A stretch of DNA of 64,000 nt from Oscillatoria princeps RMCB-10. GTDB taxonomy: Bacteria > Cyanobacteriota > Cyanobacteriia > Cyanobacteriales > Oscillatoriaceae. Where the stretch lies: positions 1 through 64,000 of the forward strand of contig JAHHHT010000032.1 of the NCBI GenBank assembly GCA_019359235.1. Reading direction: 5' to 3'. The notes below the pieces were generated by a model that worked only from the letters and a program-made list of their open reading frames with translations, made no database searches and was not told where the DNA came from. Position numbers and translations under genes: made by a program. Of the stretch, positions 1 through 8,400 are shown one piece after another. Every line of letters begins with the position of its first letter. Positions within the stretch are counted from its first letter, which is position 1.

Positions 1-137
1 ATACCGCTGCACCAGACTCGGCACTCCCTGGCGGGAACGCACCCTACTGGGCATCCCAGAGCCGGCACACCGGCACGAATTGTAAATTTTTGTAGGGGGT
101 GTAGACTATTACCCCTCACCCCTGCTAGAGTAAAAAC

Positions 138-185
138 ATGTAGATGCACCCTGATGGACGCGCCCCGCAAGGGCGTTTTTTGTTT
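138..185 (+). ncRNA. Putative short RNA, copy 1 of 6
   Basis: A predicted transcript of about 50 nt starts about 7 nt after the TAGAGT hexamer at 126-131. It has an unpaired 5' part with GATGCACCCTGATGGAC and ends in a factor-independent terminator (stem CGCCC at 161-165 with GGGCG at 171-175, then T6). The same core occurs at 370, 587, 17525-17571 (minus), 17826-17871 (minus) and 22207-22256 (minus). Conservation of core and terminator against diverged surroundings points to an RNA gene. I do not recognise it as Yfr1 (no ACUCCUCACAC core) or any other named family. The transcript and its ends are inferred. Confidence 0.6.
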
Positions 186-369
186 TCGGCCCATCTCCGG
201 CAGAAGCATGGGGTCGGGTGCGTTCCCCATTCATACCGCTGCACCAGACTCGGCACTCCCTGGCGGGAACGCACCCTACTGGGCATCCCAGAGCCGGCAC
301 ACCGGCACGAATTGTAAATTTTTGTTTGGGGTGTATACTATTACCCCTCACCCCTGCTAGAGTAAAAAC

Positions 370-417
370 ATGTAGATGCACCCTGATGGACACGCCCCGC
401 AAGGGCGTTTTTTGTTT
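370..417 (+). ncRNA. Putative short RNA, copy 2 of 6
   Basis: This copy lies 232 bp after copy 1 with the same TAGAGT hexamer (358-363) and the same CGCCC-CGCAA-GGGCG terminator with T6. The transcribed core differs from copy 1 by one base (GGACAC instead of GGACGC), giving the form shared with all other copies. Confidence 0.6.
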
Positions 418-527
418 TCGGCCAATCACCGGCAGAAGCAAGAGGTAGGGTGCGTTCCCCATTCATACCGCTGCACCAGACTCGGCACTCCTTTGAGGGA
501 ACGCACACTCCGGCCCACCGGCTTGAA

Positions 528-580
528 TTGTAAATTTTTGTATAGGGGGTGTAGGCTATTACCCCTCACCCCGCTATACT
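528..580 (+). promoter_or_regulatory. Promoter of short RNA copy 3, with AT box and inverted repeat
   Basis: The -10 element is TATACT at 575-580, the best match among the six copies. At -35 spacing lies TAGGCT, a poor sigma-70 match. Upstream are the TGTAAATTTTTG box, found in near-identical form before every copy, and a GGGGGT/ACCCCT inverted repeat around the -35 position. In copy 5 the same place holds AGGGGTG...CACCCCT. A weak -35 overlapped by a palindrome suggests an activator- or repressor-controlled promoter; the regulator is unknown. Equivalent promoters sit at 80-131 and 312-363. Confidence 0.5.
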
Positions 581-586
581 GAAAAC

Positions 587-633
587 ATGTAGATGCACCC
601 TGATGGACACGCCCAGCGATTGGGCGTTTTTTG
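587..633 (+). ncRNA. Putative short RNA, copy 3 of 6
   Basis: The core GATGCACCCTGATGGACAC is followed by a terminator with a changed loop: stem CGCCCA (610-615) with TGGGCG (621-626), then T6. Stem base pairs and T-run are kept although loop bases differ from copies 1 and 2, which supports selection on the hairpin. Confidence 0.6.
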
Positions 634-800
634 TTTTCGGAAAGTCACCCACAGTCCGTGCAACACATCCCCGCCCCCGGTTGTGGCGGCGGGGGTTGCG
701 GAAAAAGTAGGGCAGTCCTCCTTGATTATCGGTGAGCCCTCAGCAAGCTCGCTGCAGTGCAACCCACCCTGATGGTCAAACCCCCGATCGGCCAAACGCC

Positions 801-1838
801 TTACGGAGCCGGATTCGGATACCGCGCCTGCACCGCATCCAGCTCCGCCAAAATTTCCTTATCCAGCACCACCTCAACACTCGCCAGATTTTCCTGCAGC
901 TGCTCAAGACTCGTCGCTCCGACAATCGTGTTCGTGACAAACCAGCGCTGGCGCACAAACGCCAGCGCCATCTGAGCCGGTTCCAGCCCGTACTTGCCGG
1001 CAACTCCCACATACGCCGCCACCGCCTCAGGCACGTTCGGTTTTCGATACCGGAGGCCAAAATTGGAAAATAAACTCATCCGCGCCATATCCGGCTGTCC
1101 TTGCAGGTACTTGCCGGTCAGCGTGCCAAACCCCAGCGGACTGTAGGCCAGCACCCCCAAACCCTCCCGCCGACAAGCTTCCGCCATCCCCACCTCAAAC
1201 ACCCGATTCAGCAAATTGTAAGCATTCTGTACAGACACCACCTTCGGCAGACCCAGCAGCTCCGCCTGCTTGCAAAACTCGCACACCCCCCAAGGCGTCT
1301 CATTGCTCAGCCCCAGATAGCGAATCTTGCCGGCTTTTATCAAATCCCCAAACACCGCCAGCTGTTCCGCCACCGGCACCGTATCCCGCTCCTGAGTCGG
1401 GTCATACACCGTTTGGCCAAAACTAGGCACATAACGGTCTGGCCAGTGGATTTGATACAAATCAATATAGTCCGTCTGCAGCCGGCGGAGACTCTGGCTC
1501 ACCGCCTCTCCCACATTGCGGCGGTCGATTTTCCTGTCCTTCCCCCGAATCCAAGCCATACTGCGCGCCGGGCCGGCAACTTTCGTGGCCACAACCAGCT
1601 TGTCCCGCTGCTGTTTGGCCAGCCACTGGCCGATATATTCCTCCGTTCGCCCGTGAGTTTCTTCCCGTGGCGGCACTGGATACATTTCCGCCGCATCGAT
1701 GAAATTCACCCCAAAGGCAACCGCGCAGTCCAGCTGCCGGTGCGCCTCCTCAATCGTATTCTGCTGCCCGAAAGTCATCGTGCCGAGACAGATTTCCGAA
1801 ACCCGCAGCTCGCTAGAGCCAAGTTGGCTGTACCGCAT
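801..1838 (-). CDS. Aldo/keto reductase, Tas-like
   Basis: A 345-residue NADPH-dependent aldo/keto reductase expected in the cytosol, close to E. coli Tas. Seen along the chain: an N-terminal LGTMTFG strand, the AEMYPVPPREE segment with the catalytic Asp/Tyr region, QTDYIDLYQIHWPDR, a GLSNETPWGV cofactor-loop motif, and a C-terminal GATSLEQLQEN that is typical of the NADP-binding end. The frame stays open upstream to 1925, but the ATG at 1838 is chosen because AGGGAAAGGG lies just before it and Tas proteins start at this point. It faces spermidine synthase divergently across a 160-bp gap. The physiological substrate cannot be read from the sequence. Confidence 0.9.
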   Translation of the reverse strand: MRYSQLGSSELRVSEICLGTMTFGQQNTIEEAHRQLDCAVAFGVNFIDAAEMYPVPPREETHGRTEEYIGQWLAKQQRDKLVVATKVAGPARSMAWIRGKDRKIDRRNVGEAVSQSLRRLQTDYIDLYQIHWPDRYVPSFGQTVYDPTQERDTVPVAEQLAVFGDLIKAGKIRYLGLSNETPWGVCEFCKQAELLGLPKVVSVQNAYNLLNRVFEVGMAEACRREGLGVLAYSPLGFGTLTGKYLQGQPDMARMSLFSNFGLRYRKPNVPEAVAAYVGVAGKYGLEPAQMALAFVRQRWFVTNTIVGATSLEQLQENLASVEVVLDKEILAELDAVQARYPNPAP

Positions 1839-2000
1839 CCCTTTCCCTGTAACGCTTTCCAGCATCCATTCTCTCTGAACTGAGATCAAATCCGTCTGGA
1901 GCCACGTTAAAATCGGCAAATTCATCGCGCCGGCAGCAGCAGTTCACAGTTTTGCGGTAAAATACAAAGTTTGTCAATTTAGGGGAAAGGAGGGCGTTTT

Positions 2001-2945
2001 ATGGCAGGTAGCGAAGTTCGGGCCGATATGTGGGTGAGCGAGTACATCACCCCTTGGGACATCTACGTTCACGGGGTGACGCGAGTCCTGGCATACAAAA
2101 AAACCCAGTATCAGGAAATGTACATCGTAGAAACCGGCGCTTACGGCAAAGGGCTGGTGCTCGATGGCAAGTGGCAATCCTGCACCGGCGACGAGTTCCT
2201 GTACCACGAACCCCTGGTACACCCAGCCATGATTTTTCACGGTAGCCCCCGGAAAGTTCTCATCCTCGGCGGCGGCGAGGGTGCCACAGTTCGGGAAGCG
2301 CTGCGCTGGAAAAGCGTTGAGAAAGTAGCGATGGTTGACATTGACGGCGATGTGGTGGAAGCGTGCCGCGAACACCTGCCGGAAATGCACCAGAATGTCT
2401 TCGACGACCCCCGCCTCGAACTGGTGATCGGGGACGCCCTGGATTTCTTGGACACCACCAGCGAGCAGTGGGATATAGTCATTTCCGACCTGTCCGACCC
2501 CATCGAGTCCGGGCCATCATTCCAGCTGTTTACCAAAGAGTATTTCGAGAAAGCCCGCCGCGTGCTGTCGCCATCTGGAATTTTCGTGCTGCAAGCCGGG
2601 CCGGTCAGCCCAGCGGAACTGACCCTCCACGCCCGCCTGGTTCGGACGGTGAGTGCGGTTTTCCCAAATGTCACATCGTACACCAGCTACACCCCCAGCT
2701 ACGGGATGCCCTGGGGGTTTGTCCTCGGCGCAGCTCAAGCCATCGACAGCCGGCCCGATCCCGAAACCGTCAACCAGCTGCTCGCCGAGAAAACCACCGG
2801 CGGGTTCCGCATGCTGGACGGCACCACCCTGCTGGGAATACTGCAGCTGCCCCTGCACCTGCGGCAGGCGATCGCAGCCGAAACCCAAGTTTACACTCTG
2901 GCAGAACCGCCGAAATTCTTCGGTAAAGGATCTGCCGGCCAGTAA
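2001..2945 (+). CDS. speE: Spermidine synthase family polyamine aminopropyltransferase
   Basis: A 314-residue member of the spermidine synthase family, which moves an aminopropyl group from decarboxylated SAM to putrescine or a related amine. Visible features are an N-terminal beta domain (about 10-85), the nucleotide-binding GGGEGATVREALRW (about 90-103), an acidic VDIDGDVVEACR segment, GDALDFL, and the catalytic SDLSDPIESGPS loop. Strong AAGGAGG before the ATG fixes the start. The C-terminal extension of about 40 residues is longer than in E. coli SpeE, as in many cyanobacterial and thermospermine-type members, so product specificity is left open. Confidence 0.9.
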   Translation: MAGSEVRADMWVSEYITPWDIYVHGVTRVLAYKKTQYQEMYIVETGAYGKGLVLDGKWQSCTGDEFLYHEPLVHPAMIFHGSPRKVLILGGGEGATVREALRWKSVEKVAMVDIDGDVVEACREHLPEMHQNVFDDPRLELVIGDALDFLDTTSEQWDIVISDLSDPIESGPSFQLFTKEYFEKARRVLSPSGIFVLQAGPVSPAELTLHARLVRTVSAVFPNVTSYTSYTPSYGMPWGFVLGAAQAIDSRPDPETVNQLLAEKTTGGFRMLDGTTLLGILQLPLHLRQAIAAETQVYTLAEPPKFFGKGSAGQ

Positions 2946-3144
2946 TTTTGGCAAAAGCCTCTCGTTCCCAGGCCGGTTCTGGGAACGAGAGGGGAGTTGT
3001 AGGGATTAACCGCTCGCCGTTCCGGTTGCTTTAAGGCAGGGTGACGGGGGAAAGTTTTTGTTTAGATATGCGGTATAATTGGGTAGGGATTTTATGAACC
3101 GCAGAGGGCACAGAGGCGCAGAGATCGGAGAATAAGAGCTTTGG

Positions 3145-3307
3145 TTGGAGGCTATTATTTCAATCTTTTTGCCGCCCTTTGGAGGTGTTTTTGACGGTTG
3201 GTATTGGCGGCGCTTTTTGGATTAATATTGTTGTAACCCTGCAGGGGTATATCCCGGGCACCGTCCGTGCCATTTGGGTGATTGCCAAGCAGGACAAGGC
3301 TAGCTAA
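3145..3307 (+). pseudogene. Pmp3/YqaE-family small membrane protein, frameshifted
   Basis: Two frames together spell a typical Pmp3 protolipid protein of about 54 residues. From a possible TTG start at 3145 comes AIISIFLPPFG. After a one-base shift near 3182-3187 the chain continues VFLTVGIGGAFWINIVV and GYIPGTVRAIWVIAK, ending at TAA 3305-3307. The family makes two-helix membrane proteins linked to salt and membrane-potential stress. The extra base in GGAGGTG is either a real inactivating indel or an assembly error. A repeat of the GAACCGCAGAGGGCACAGAG type lies just upstream (about 3097). Confidence 0.7.
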
Positions 3308-3361
3308 ACACCGGCTGTTGCTTGCAGGCTCCCTCAAGCCCACCGGTGGCTGGGACGAGAA

Positions 3362-4249
3362 ATGAAGATGGCAAAACAGCAGTCAAGACCAATGCCTGAT
3401 GTGATTCACTCACCGGTGGGACTGATCGCCGGTGCGACTTATCCGTTGCGAGCGCTTTTTTTGCTGGTTCGCACGCCGCGCCTCTGGGGCTACGTGCTGG
3501 TTCCTATTTTGGTGAACTTGGTTGCCGGTATTGGGCTGTATGCGGGATTGCTATTTCCCGGTTTGCGAGGGGTTAACGCCCTGGTTGCCGGTTTGGACGC
3601 CAAGACAGACGCCTGGATTGCCAATTTGCCAGCGTGGCTGTCTTGGCTTTCGGCGCTGGATTTTCTGGACGCTGGGCTGGGATGGCTGCTGCGGGTGGTG
3701 CTGGTGCTGCTGCTGCTAGTCGCCACCGGCTTTTTGCTGGTGCAATTCGGGGTGATCCTGGGCGCGCCGTTTTATGGCCAGCTTTCGGAGCAGTTGGAGC
3801 TGTTGCGCACCGGCAAGCTGCCGGCAGCGGAACCGCAAACTGCGGCTACAATTTTCCGCGATATTGGGCGAGCGCTGGCGCACGAACTCAACAAAGTGGG
3901 GCTGGCCCTTAAGGTGGGGGTGCCGCTGCTGCTGCTGAATTTCGTGCCGGGGGTTGGGACTGCGATCGCCTCTGCCGGCGGCGTGGCGCTGGCGGCGACG
4001 CTCGTGTGCATCGACTTTCTGGACGCGCCTCTGGAGCGCCGGCGTCTGCCTTTTCGGGAGAAGCTGGGGGCGATACGCGGCAGTTTGCCGGCGAGTGGCA
4101 GTTTTGCGCTGGTTTGTCTGGGTTTGGTGAGCGTCCCGCTGCTCAATCTCCTGGCGGTTCCCCTGTGCGTCGCCTCTGGAACGCTGTTTTTCTGCGACCG
4201 CATCTGGCCAAGTTTTAATGAAGGTGAGGGGAGCGAGGATGAAGGCTGA
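3362..4249 (+). CDS. EI24 domain-containing membrane protein
   Basis: A 295-residue integral membrane protein of the EI24/CysZ-like family (pfam07264). There is a conserved N-terminal SPVGLIAGATYPLRAL, then hydrophobic segments around residues 40-65, 110-140, 185-215 and 240-270, and the family-typical FVPGVGTAIASAG loop. CysZ relatives help sulfate uptake; the cyanobacterial members are uncharacterised, so no substrate is claimed. A second possible start, MAKQ, lies two codons downstream. The C-terminus is acidic and Gly/Glu-rich. Confidence 0.85.
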   Translation: MKMAKQQSRPMPDVIHSPVGLIAGATYPLRALFLLVRTPRLWGYVLVPILVNLVAGIGLYAGLLFPGLRGVNALVAGLDAKTDAWIANLPAWLSWLSALDFLDAGLGWLLRVVLVLLLLVATGFLLVQFGVILGAPFYGQLSEQLELLRTGKLPAAEPQTAATIFRDIGRALAHELNKVGLALKVGVPLLLLNFVPGVGTAIASAGGVALAATLVCIDFLDAPLERRRLPFREKLGAIRGSLPASGSFALVCLGLVSVPLLNLLAVPLCVASGTLFFCDRIWPSFNEGEGSEDEG

Positions 4250-4270
4250 ACGATTTGCCGGCGTCGCAGT

Positions 4271-4390
4271 TTCAATCCCGTTTCCGGGATTCAGCTGGCC
4301 AAAAATCTTCTCCTCCTACCCCCTGCTGAAATCATTGTCGCATTTATTTGGGCAACGCTCGCACAACCGGGATGCTCCCGCGTCGCACAC
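4271..4390. repeat. Dispersed repeat beginning with a CRISPR-repeat-like hairpin
   Basis: TTTCAATCCCG-TTTCC-GGGATTCA is followed by CAGCTGGCCAAAAATCTTC and a diverging tail (CTGAAATCATTGTCGCATT, then GGGATGCTCCC). The same block, with matching tail, recurs at 36207-36345. The hairpin resembles the 5' half of cyanobacterial 37-nt CRISPR repeats, but it stands alone, with no second repeat at spacer distance. Confidence 0.6.
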
Positions 4391-4536
4391 TAGAAGGATG
4401 ATTGAAACTTTTTGCACTCATCGCTCAACCCCACCTCTCTCTCCCCCTCCCCGCGCACGGGGCTGAGGGAGGGGTGCCGGGTTGATCTCTGGCGCTGTGC
4501 CACGGCTGAAAGATTTTCCCTGCAGGAAATACAAAA

Positions 4537-5310
4537 ATGGAACACTCTGAAACAGTCCGAGAGCAATTTGACCGGGCGGCTGCGGCTTATGCCGCGTCGC
4601 CGATATTTGCCAAGGGGCACGATTTGGCGCTGATGGTGCAAACCGGCTCACCGGCACCCGATATGACTGTCCTCGATGTCGGGTGCGGTGCCGGTCACAC
4701 TGCTTTTGCCTTCGCGCCCCACGTCCGGGAAGTCACCGGCATCGACCTCAGCCCGGGAATGCGAGCCGTTGCCACCCAGCAAGCTGCGGCGCGAGGAATT
4801 GCTAATGTGCGCTTCCAGGAAGCCGGCGCGACTCAACTTCCGTTTGCAGACAGCCAGTTCGATATTGTGACGTGCCGGTATGTCGCCCATCACTTCCCCG
4901 ACCTGACGCCGGCACTCAAAGAAATCGTCCGGGTGCTCAAACCGGGCGGGCAATTCCTCGTAACAGACATTATTTCCCCGGATGACGGCGCACTGGCGCT
5001 ATTCATCGACCGGATAGAAATCCTGCGCGACCCCTCCCACCGGCACGACTGGACGATTTTCGAGTGGCAAGCTGCGGGAGAAAGTGCCGGGATGCCACTG
5101 GCGGCAATCGCCGAGTGGAAGGTGCCGGTAGATTTTGCCGACTGGACGGCGCGACAGCAGACGCCACCGGCAGCAGTTGCCAAATTGGAAGCGCTTCTGG
5201 ACAGCGCCCCGCCGGCAGCCCAGTCAGCCTTCTCAATTGTGAGCTCGCCCGCTCGCTCATTTCAGCTTTGGTCAGCGCTTTTGCGGGGCTTCAAACCCAA
5301 CAATTTGTAA
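4537..5310 (+). CDS. Class I SAM-dependent methyltransferase, UbiE/MenG-like
   Basis: A 257-residue cytosolic methyltransferase of the Methyltransf_11 type. Motif I is VLDVGCGAGHT (about 47-57), motif post-I is VTGIDLSPGM, motif II is FDIVTCRYVAHHF, and motif III is RVLKPGGQFLVTDI. The HHFPDL and LRDPSHRHDW segments are common in the UbiE-like group that acts on small molecules. A CAGGAA box precedes the ATG. Substrate unknown; it is not next to quinone genes, so it is not called menG/ubiE. Confidence 0.85.
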   Translation: MEHSETVREQFDRAAAAYAASPIFAKGHDLALMVQTGSPAPDMTVLDVGCGAGHTAFAFAPHVREVTGIDLSPGMRAVATQQAAARGIANVRFQEAGATQLPFADSQFDIVTCRYVAHHFPDLTPALKEIVRVLKPGGQFLVTDIISPDDGALALFIDRIEILRDPSHRHDWTIFEWQAAGESAGMPLAAIAEWKVPVDFADWTARQQTPPAAVAKLEALLDSAPPAAQSAFSIVSSPARSFQLWSALLRGFKPNNL

Positions 5311-5390
5311 AGATTAGTCACACGCTTTCCCCGTGCGGAGGAAGTTGGTTTATAGTGGGAACACAGATGAATAAGGGGTAAAAATATACT

Positions 5391-5507
5391 GTGACTCTAC
5401 CTTCATTTGTCGATAAACTCGCGCACTTTGGCGTTGGGCTGGCGATTGGTGCCAGCTTTTGGGGGCTGCTGGAACGCTACGCCTTCATAGGGGGTGCGCC
5501 GGATTAA
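5391..5507 (+). CDS. Short hydrophobic reading frame, possible 5' part of the next gene
   Basis: A GTG-started frame of 38 residues with KLAHFGVGLAIGASFWGLLE, a likely first membrane helix, ending AFIGGAPD-stop. The next membrane-protein frame begins inside it (GTG 5494) in another phase. The two could be one ancestral gene split by a one-base deletion near 5503, or a translationally coupled pair. Read through the shift, the joined chain would be about 200 residues with an extra N-terminal helix. Confidence 0.4.
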   Translation: MTLPSFVDKLAHFGVGLAIGASFWGLLERYAFIGGAPD

Positions 5508-5994
5508 TCCCATCTTGTTCGCGCTAATGCTGGTTTGGGGAGCCAGTGGGCTATTTTTCTTCCGCCGGCTCCACATCCCTATTTTATCAGACCAATTTTT
5601 CTACATGGCAGTGCCCGATTGGGATATTCCTTTATACAGCTGGACGCGGCTGAGATTTCTCCTCCACCGGAGCGCCACATTTCATTCGGCTTTGATTCCG
5701 ATTGTGCTGCTAATCGCCAGCTTGTGGGGGATAAGGCGGGCTAAACTGAACTCGAACAGTCTCCGCTGGTGGAGATGGCTGCGCGATGGGGGAATCGGTC
5801 TGTCTGTAGGGATGTCAGCTCACTTAATCTGGGACGCGCTGCTCTCTTCTACGAAAAGTGGGTTTGTGATTTATGGCTGGACTCATTCGGCTTCCCAAAC
5901 CTGGCTGGCATTGAATCTTCTGGTTGGGCTTGGCGTTCCTTTTGTCATGGTTCGGGCGATGGGTGGCTCGGGAACTGGAAATAGTTTAAATTAA
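5494..5994 (+). CDS. Integral membrane protein of unknown function
   Basis: A 166-residue hydrophobic protein starting at GTG. Helices are predicted at about 7-24, 63-80, 98-116 and 138-158. A conserved-looking SAHLIWDALLS sits in the third helix and a WDIPLYSW loop lies after the first; His and Asp inside a helix recall membrane hydrolase-like families, but I do not assign one. It overlaps the preceding short frame by 14 bp and may be its continuation after a frameshift. It stands alone between a methyltransferase and an Hsp70-like gene. Confidence 0.6.
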   Translation: MRRINPILFALMLVWGASGLFFFRRLHIPILSDQFFYMAVPDWDIPLYSWTRLRFLLHRSATFHSALIPIVLLIASLWGIRRAKLNSNSLRWWRWLRDGGIGLSVGMSAHLIWDALLSSTKSGFVIYGWTHSASQTWLALNLLVGLGVPFVMVRAMGGSGTGNSLN

Positions 5995-6178
5995 TGAGTT
6001 CAGGGGTGGCGGTTGCCGGTGCCAAAAGAAACTGCTGGAACGATTGCATCGCTATCGTGAATAGGCCCAAAGAGAGTGCGGGAGAACGGAAGCGAAGCTG
6101 ATGATTGCGGTTGTTTGCGCTCAATAATAAGCTAGTGATGAGGCAGGATTACAGACTCGACGCCGGGAGCTCTGACGA

Positions 6179-7783
6179 ATGACTATCGCAATTGATTTTG
6201 GCACTAGCAACACCGCAATCGCTCGCTGGAACCCAGCCGCCGGACAGCCAGAAACCCTGAAACTGCCCGGTTTGACGGCGCAGCTTATGCAGAACCCCCC
6301 CCTGATTCCCAGCTTGCTGTACGTTGAGGACGCAGCCCGCAGCCAGGTCTTAGTTGGCCAGCAAGTGCGCGACAGGGGCTGCGATGTAAAAACTGACCCC
6401 CGCTTCTTCCGCAGTTTCAAGCGGGGAATCGGCACCGGCATCCAGGGATTTCTGCCGGAACTCGATGGCCAAACCGTGACGTTCGAGCGCGTGGGGGAGT
6501 GGTTCCTCACCCAGATTATCGGCAGTCTCAAAACTACCTGGCCTGATGTGGGCCAGTCTCTGGTGCTGACGGTGCCGGTGGACAGCTTTGAAGCTTACCG
6601 CCACTGGCTGGGCCAAGTCTGTCAGGCGCTGCCGGTGGAGCAGGTGCGGATGCTGGACGAGCCCACCGCCGCTGCTTTGGGCTACGGGCTGGCCGACCGG
6701 CAGCTGTTGCTCGTGATAGACTTCGGGGGCGGCACTCTTGACCTTTCTCTGGTGCGCCTGGATGCGGGCACCGGCACCCCCGGCAAAAAACCCCTCGGCT
6801 TCCTTCTCAAGTGGGGCGATAAAATACTGCCTGAATCTTCCGCCCAGAAGGCAAAAACCGCCCGCGTGCTGGCAAAAGCCGGCCTAAATTTGGGCGGAAC
6901 GGATATTGACAGCTGGCTAGTCGATTACTTCGCAACCGCGCAAGGGCTAGCCAAAACTCCCCTCACCGCACGCTTGGCAGAGCGGTTAAAAATTCAGCTG
7001 TCTTTGCAGGTACAGGCGAATGAAGTTTACTTCAGCGATGAAACCTTTGAAAGTTACGAGTTAGCGCTCGACCGCGCTCAATTTGAAGACATCCTCAAAC
7101 AGCAGCAATTCTTTGACAATCTCGACAATGCCATGACCGGGGTGCTGCAGCAAGCCCGCCGGCAGGGCATAGAAGGTTCCGACATTGATGCTGTCTTGCT
7201 AGTCGGCGGCACCTCGCAAATCCCCGCTGTTCAGGCTTGGGTGCGGCAGTATTTTGACTCGGGCAAAATTCGCTGCGAGAAACCGTTTGAAGCGATCGCT
7301 CAAGGCGCGCTACAGCTGGGTCAGGGCATTGAAGTTAAAGATTTTCTCTACCACAGTTACGGCATTCGCTACTGGAACCGGCGCGACAACTGCCACAGCT
7401 GGCATCCGATAATCAAGGCGGGCCAGTCTTATCCGATGAGCGAGCCGGTGGAATTAATGCTGGGCGCTTCGCTGGAAAGCCAGCCCAGCATTGAATTAAT
7501 TCTTGGCGAGTTAGGTGCCGAAACCGGCGCGACAGAAGTGTATTTTGACGGCGACCGTCTCGTCACCCGCCAGCTGTCTGGCGGTCAGACTGCGGTGCAG
7601 CCCCTCAATGACAGAGAGGGTGCCCGCAGTATTGCCAAGCTCACCCCACCGGGGCATCCGGGGAGCGACCGCATTAAAGTTCTGTTTCAGGTGGACGCCC
7701 AGCGCTTCCTGCGAATTACTGTCGAAGATTTGCTGACGAATAACACCCTGCTGGAGAACCAGCCGGTGGTTCAGCTGAGTTAG
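6179..7783 (+). CDS. Hsp70-family protein, short form
   Basis: A 534-residue DnaK relative. The actin-like ATPase is complete: phosphate-1 loop IDFGTSNTAIA (5-15), DEPTAAALGYGL, phosphate-2 DFGGGTLDLSL, and adenosine motif LVGGTSQIPAVQ. The substrate-binding part is a short beta domain (about 400-534) without the helical lid of the 630-residue DnaK, and no EEVD-like tail. Such short Hsp70s are common in cyanobacteria beside the canonical DnaKs. No grpE or dnaJ gene is adjacent, so partners are unknown. ATP-dependent chaperone activity is expected from family but not proven. Confidence 0.88.
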   Translation: MTIAIDFGTSNTAIARWNPAAGQPETLKLPGLTAQLMQNPPLIPSLLYVEDAARSQVLVGQQVRDRGCDVKTDPRFFRSFKRGIGTGIQGFLPELDGQTVTFERVGEWFLTQIIGSLKTTWPDVGQSLVLTVPVDSFEAYRHWLGQVCQALPVEQVRMLDEPTAAALGYGLADRQLLLVIDFGGGTLDLSLVRLDAGTGTPGKKPLGFLLKWGDKILPESSAQKAKTARVLAKAGLNLGGTDIDSWLVDYFATAQGLAKTPLTARLAERLKIQLSLQVQANEVYFSDETFESYELALDRAQFEDILKQQQFFDNLDNAMTGVLQQARRQGIEGSDIDAVLLVGGTSQIPAVQAWVRQYFDSGKIRCEKPFEAIAQGALQLGQGIEVKDFLYHSYGIRYWNRRDNCHSWHPIIKAGQSYPMSEPVELMLGASLESQPSIELILGELGAETGATEVYFDGDRLVTRQLSGGQTAVQPLNDREGARSIAKLTPPGHPGSDRIKVLFQVDAQRFLRITVEDLLTNNTLLENQPVVQLS

Positions 7784-7872
7784 GCAGAAAGGCAGAAACC
7801 CGGTGAGCGTAGGGGCGGTGCCCCCGTGCCCGCCCCTACCGGGTTTCTTTAAGAAACCCGGTTTCTCTTTAC
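7784..7872. terminator. Palindromic repeats between converging genes
   Basis: Between the tail-to-tail Hsp70 and L,D-transpeptidase genes lie a GTAGGGGCGGTGCCCCCGTG repeat and a nested inverted repeat, ACCGGGTTTCTTTAAGAAACCCGGT. Both are multi-copy in this window. The second can form a strong hairpin with T-rich flanks on either strand, so it could end both transcripts. Confidence 0.5.
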
Positions 7873-8400
7873 TTAATCGTGCACGACCACCGGCGTGCCG
7901 ACGGAGGCCCAGTTATACAGCCACTCAGCGTGATTCACCGCCACGTTGGTGCAGCCGTGGCTCACTGGCGTGCCAAATTTGTTGTGCCAGTAAGCGCCGT
8001 GAATGGCGTAGCTCCCCTCATAATACATGGTAAAAGGCACGTCGGGAACGTCGTAATCCTCCCCTTGCATGCGGGCAACCCGGTGCTTGGTTTGAATGGC
8101 AAACGTGCCGGTGGGAGTGGGGGTGCCGTCTTTGCCGGTGGAAATCACAACGGCGTAGGCAATTTTGTCCCCTTCCCAAGCCACTAAGCGCTGTTTGGAC
8201 AGGTCAATTTCAATCCAGCGCTGAGCCGATTCTTGCAGCGCCAGAATTCGATTGGCGATTTTATTGTGCTGTGCGTCCGCATTCGCCGGCTCCGCTAGCA
8301 ATGGTGTTGCCCAAACACACAAGGTAGAAACAATTAGCGATGCACCAGCCCAGAACGTGCCGGAGCGACGCCACCAAGAATAGTTTATCGCGCTTTTCAC
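7873..8400 (-). CDS. L,D-transpeptidase (YkuD family), secreted
   Basis: A 175-residue periplasmic cell-wall enzyme that makes or modifies meso-DAP crosslinks in peptidoglycan. An N-terminal basic stretch and hydrophobic helix (about 12-36) form a signal peptide ending near LAEPANA. The YkuD domain (about 58-172) contains HGAYWHNKFG and the catalytic SHGCTNVAV with the active-site Cys. The start is GTG 8400, fixed by AGGAGGT 8 nt upstream. No LysM or PG-binding domain is present. It stands alone as a transcription unit. Confidence 0.92.
   Translation of the reverse strand: MKSAINYSWWRRSGTFWAGASLIVSTLCVWATPLLAEPANADAQHNKIANRILALQESAQRWIEIDLSKQRLVAWEGDKIAYAVVISTGKDGTPTPTGTFAIQTKHRVARMQGEDYDVPDVPFTMYYEGSYAIHGAYWHNKFGTPVSHGCTNVAVNHAEWLYNWASVGTPVVVHD

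Larger units (their letters stand above)
1..640 (+). repeat. Three tandem copies of a short-RNA gene unit
   Basis: A unit of about 230 bp is repeated head to tail. Copies 1 and 2 are offset by 232 bp and nearly identical; copy 3 is 217 bp further on and more diverged upstream. Each unit carries, in order, a GC-rich lead-in, an AT-rich TGTAAATTTTTG box, a G-run/C-run inverted repeat, a -10-like hexamer, the block GATGCACCCTGATGGAC, and a CGCCC/GGGCG hairpin followed by T6 and TTTTCGG. No convincing reading frame is shared by the copies. The window edge cuts the first copy, so the array may extend further to the left. Confidence 0.8.

Noticed and set aside
764-785. Possible seventh short-RNA core (CACCCTGATGG)
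   Set aside because: Only 11 bases match and there is no terminator hairpin, -10 hexamer or AT box.
1101-1883. 260-codon frame antisense to the aldo/keto reductase
   Set aside because: Pure shadow of a well-supported gene; no domain.
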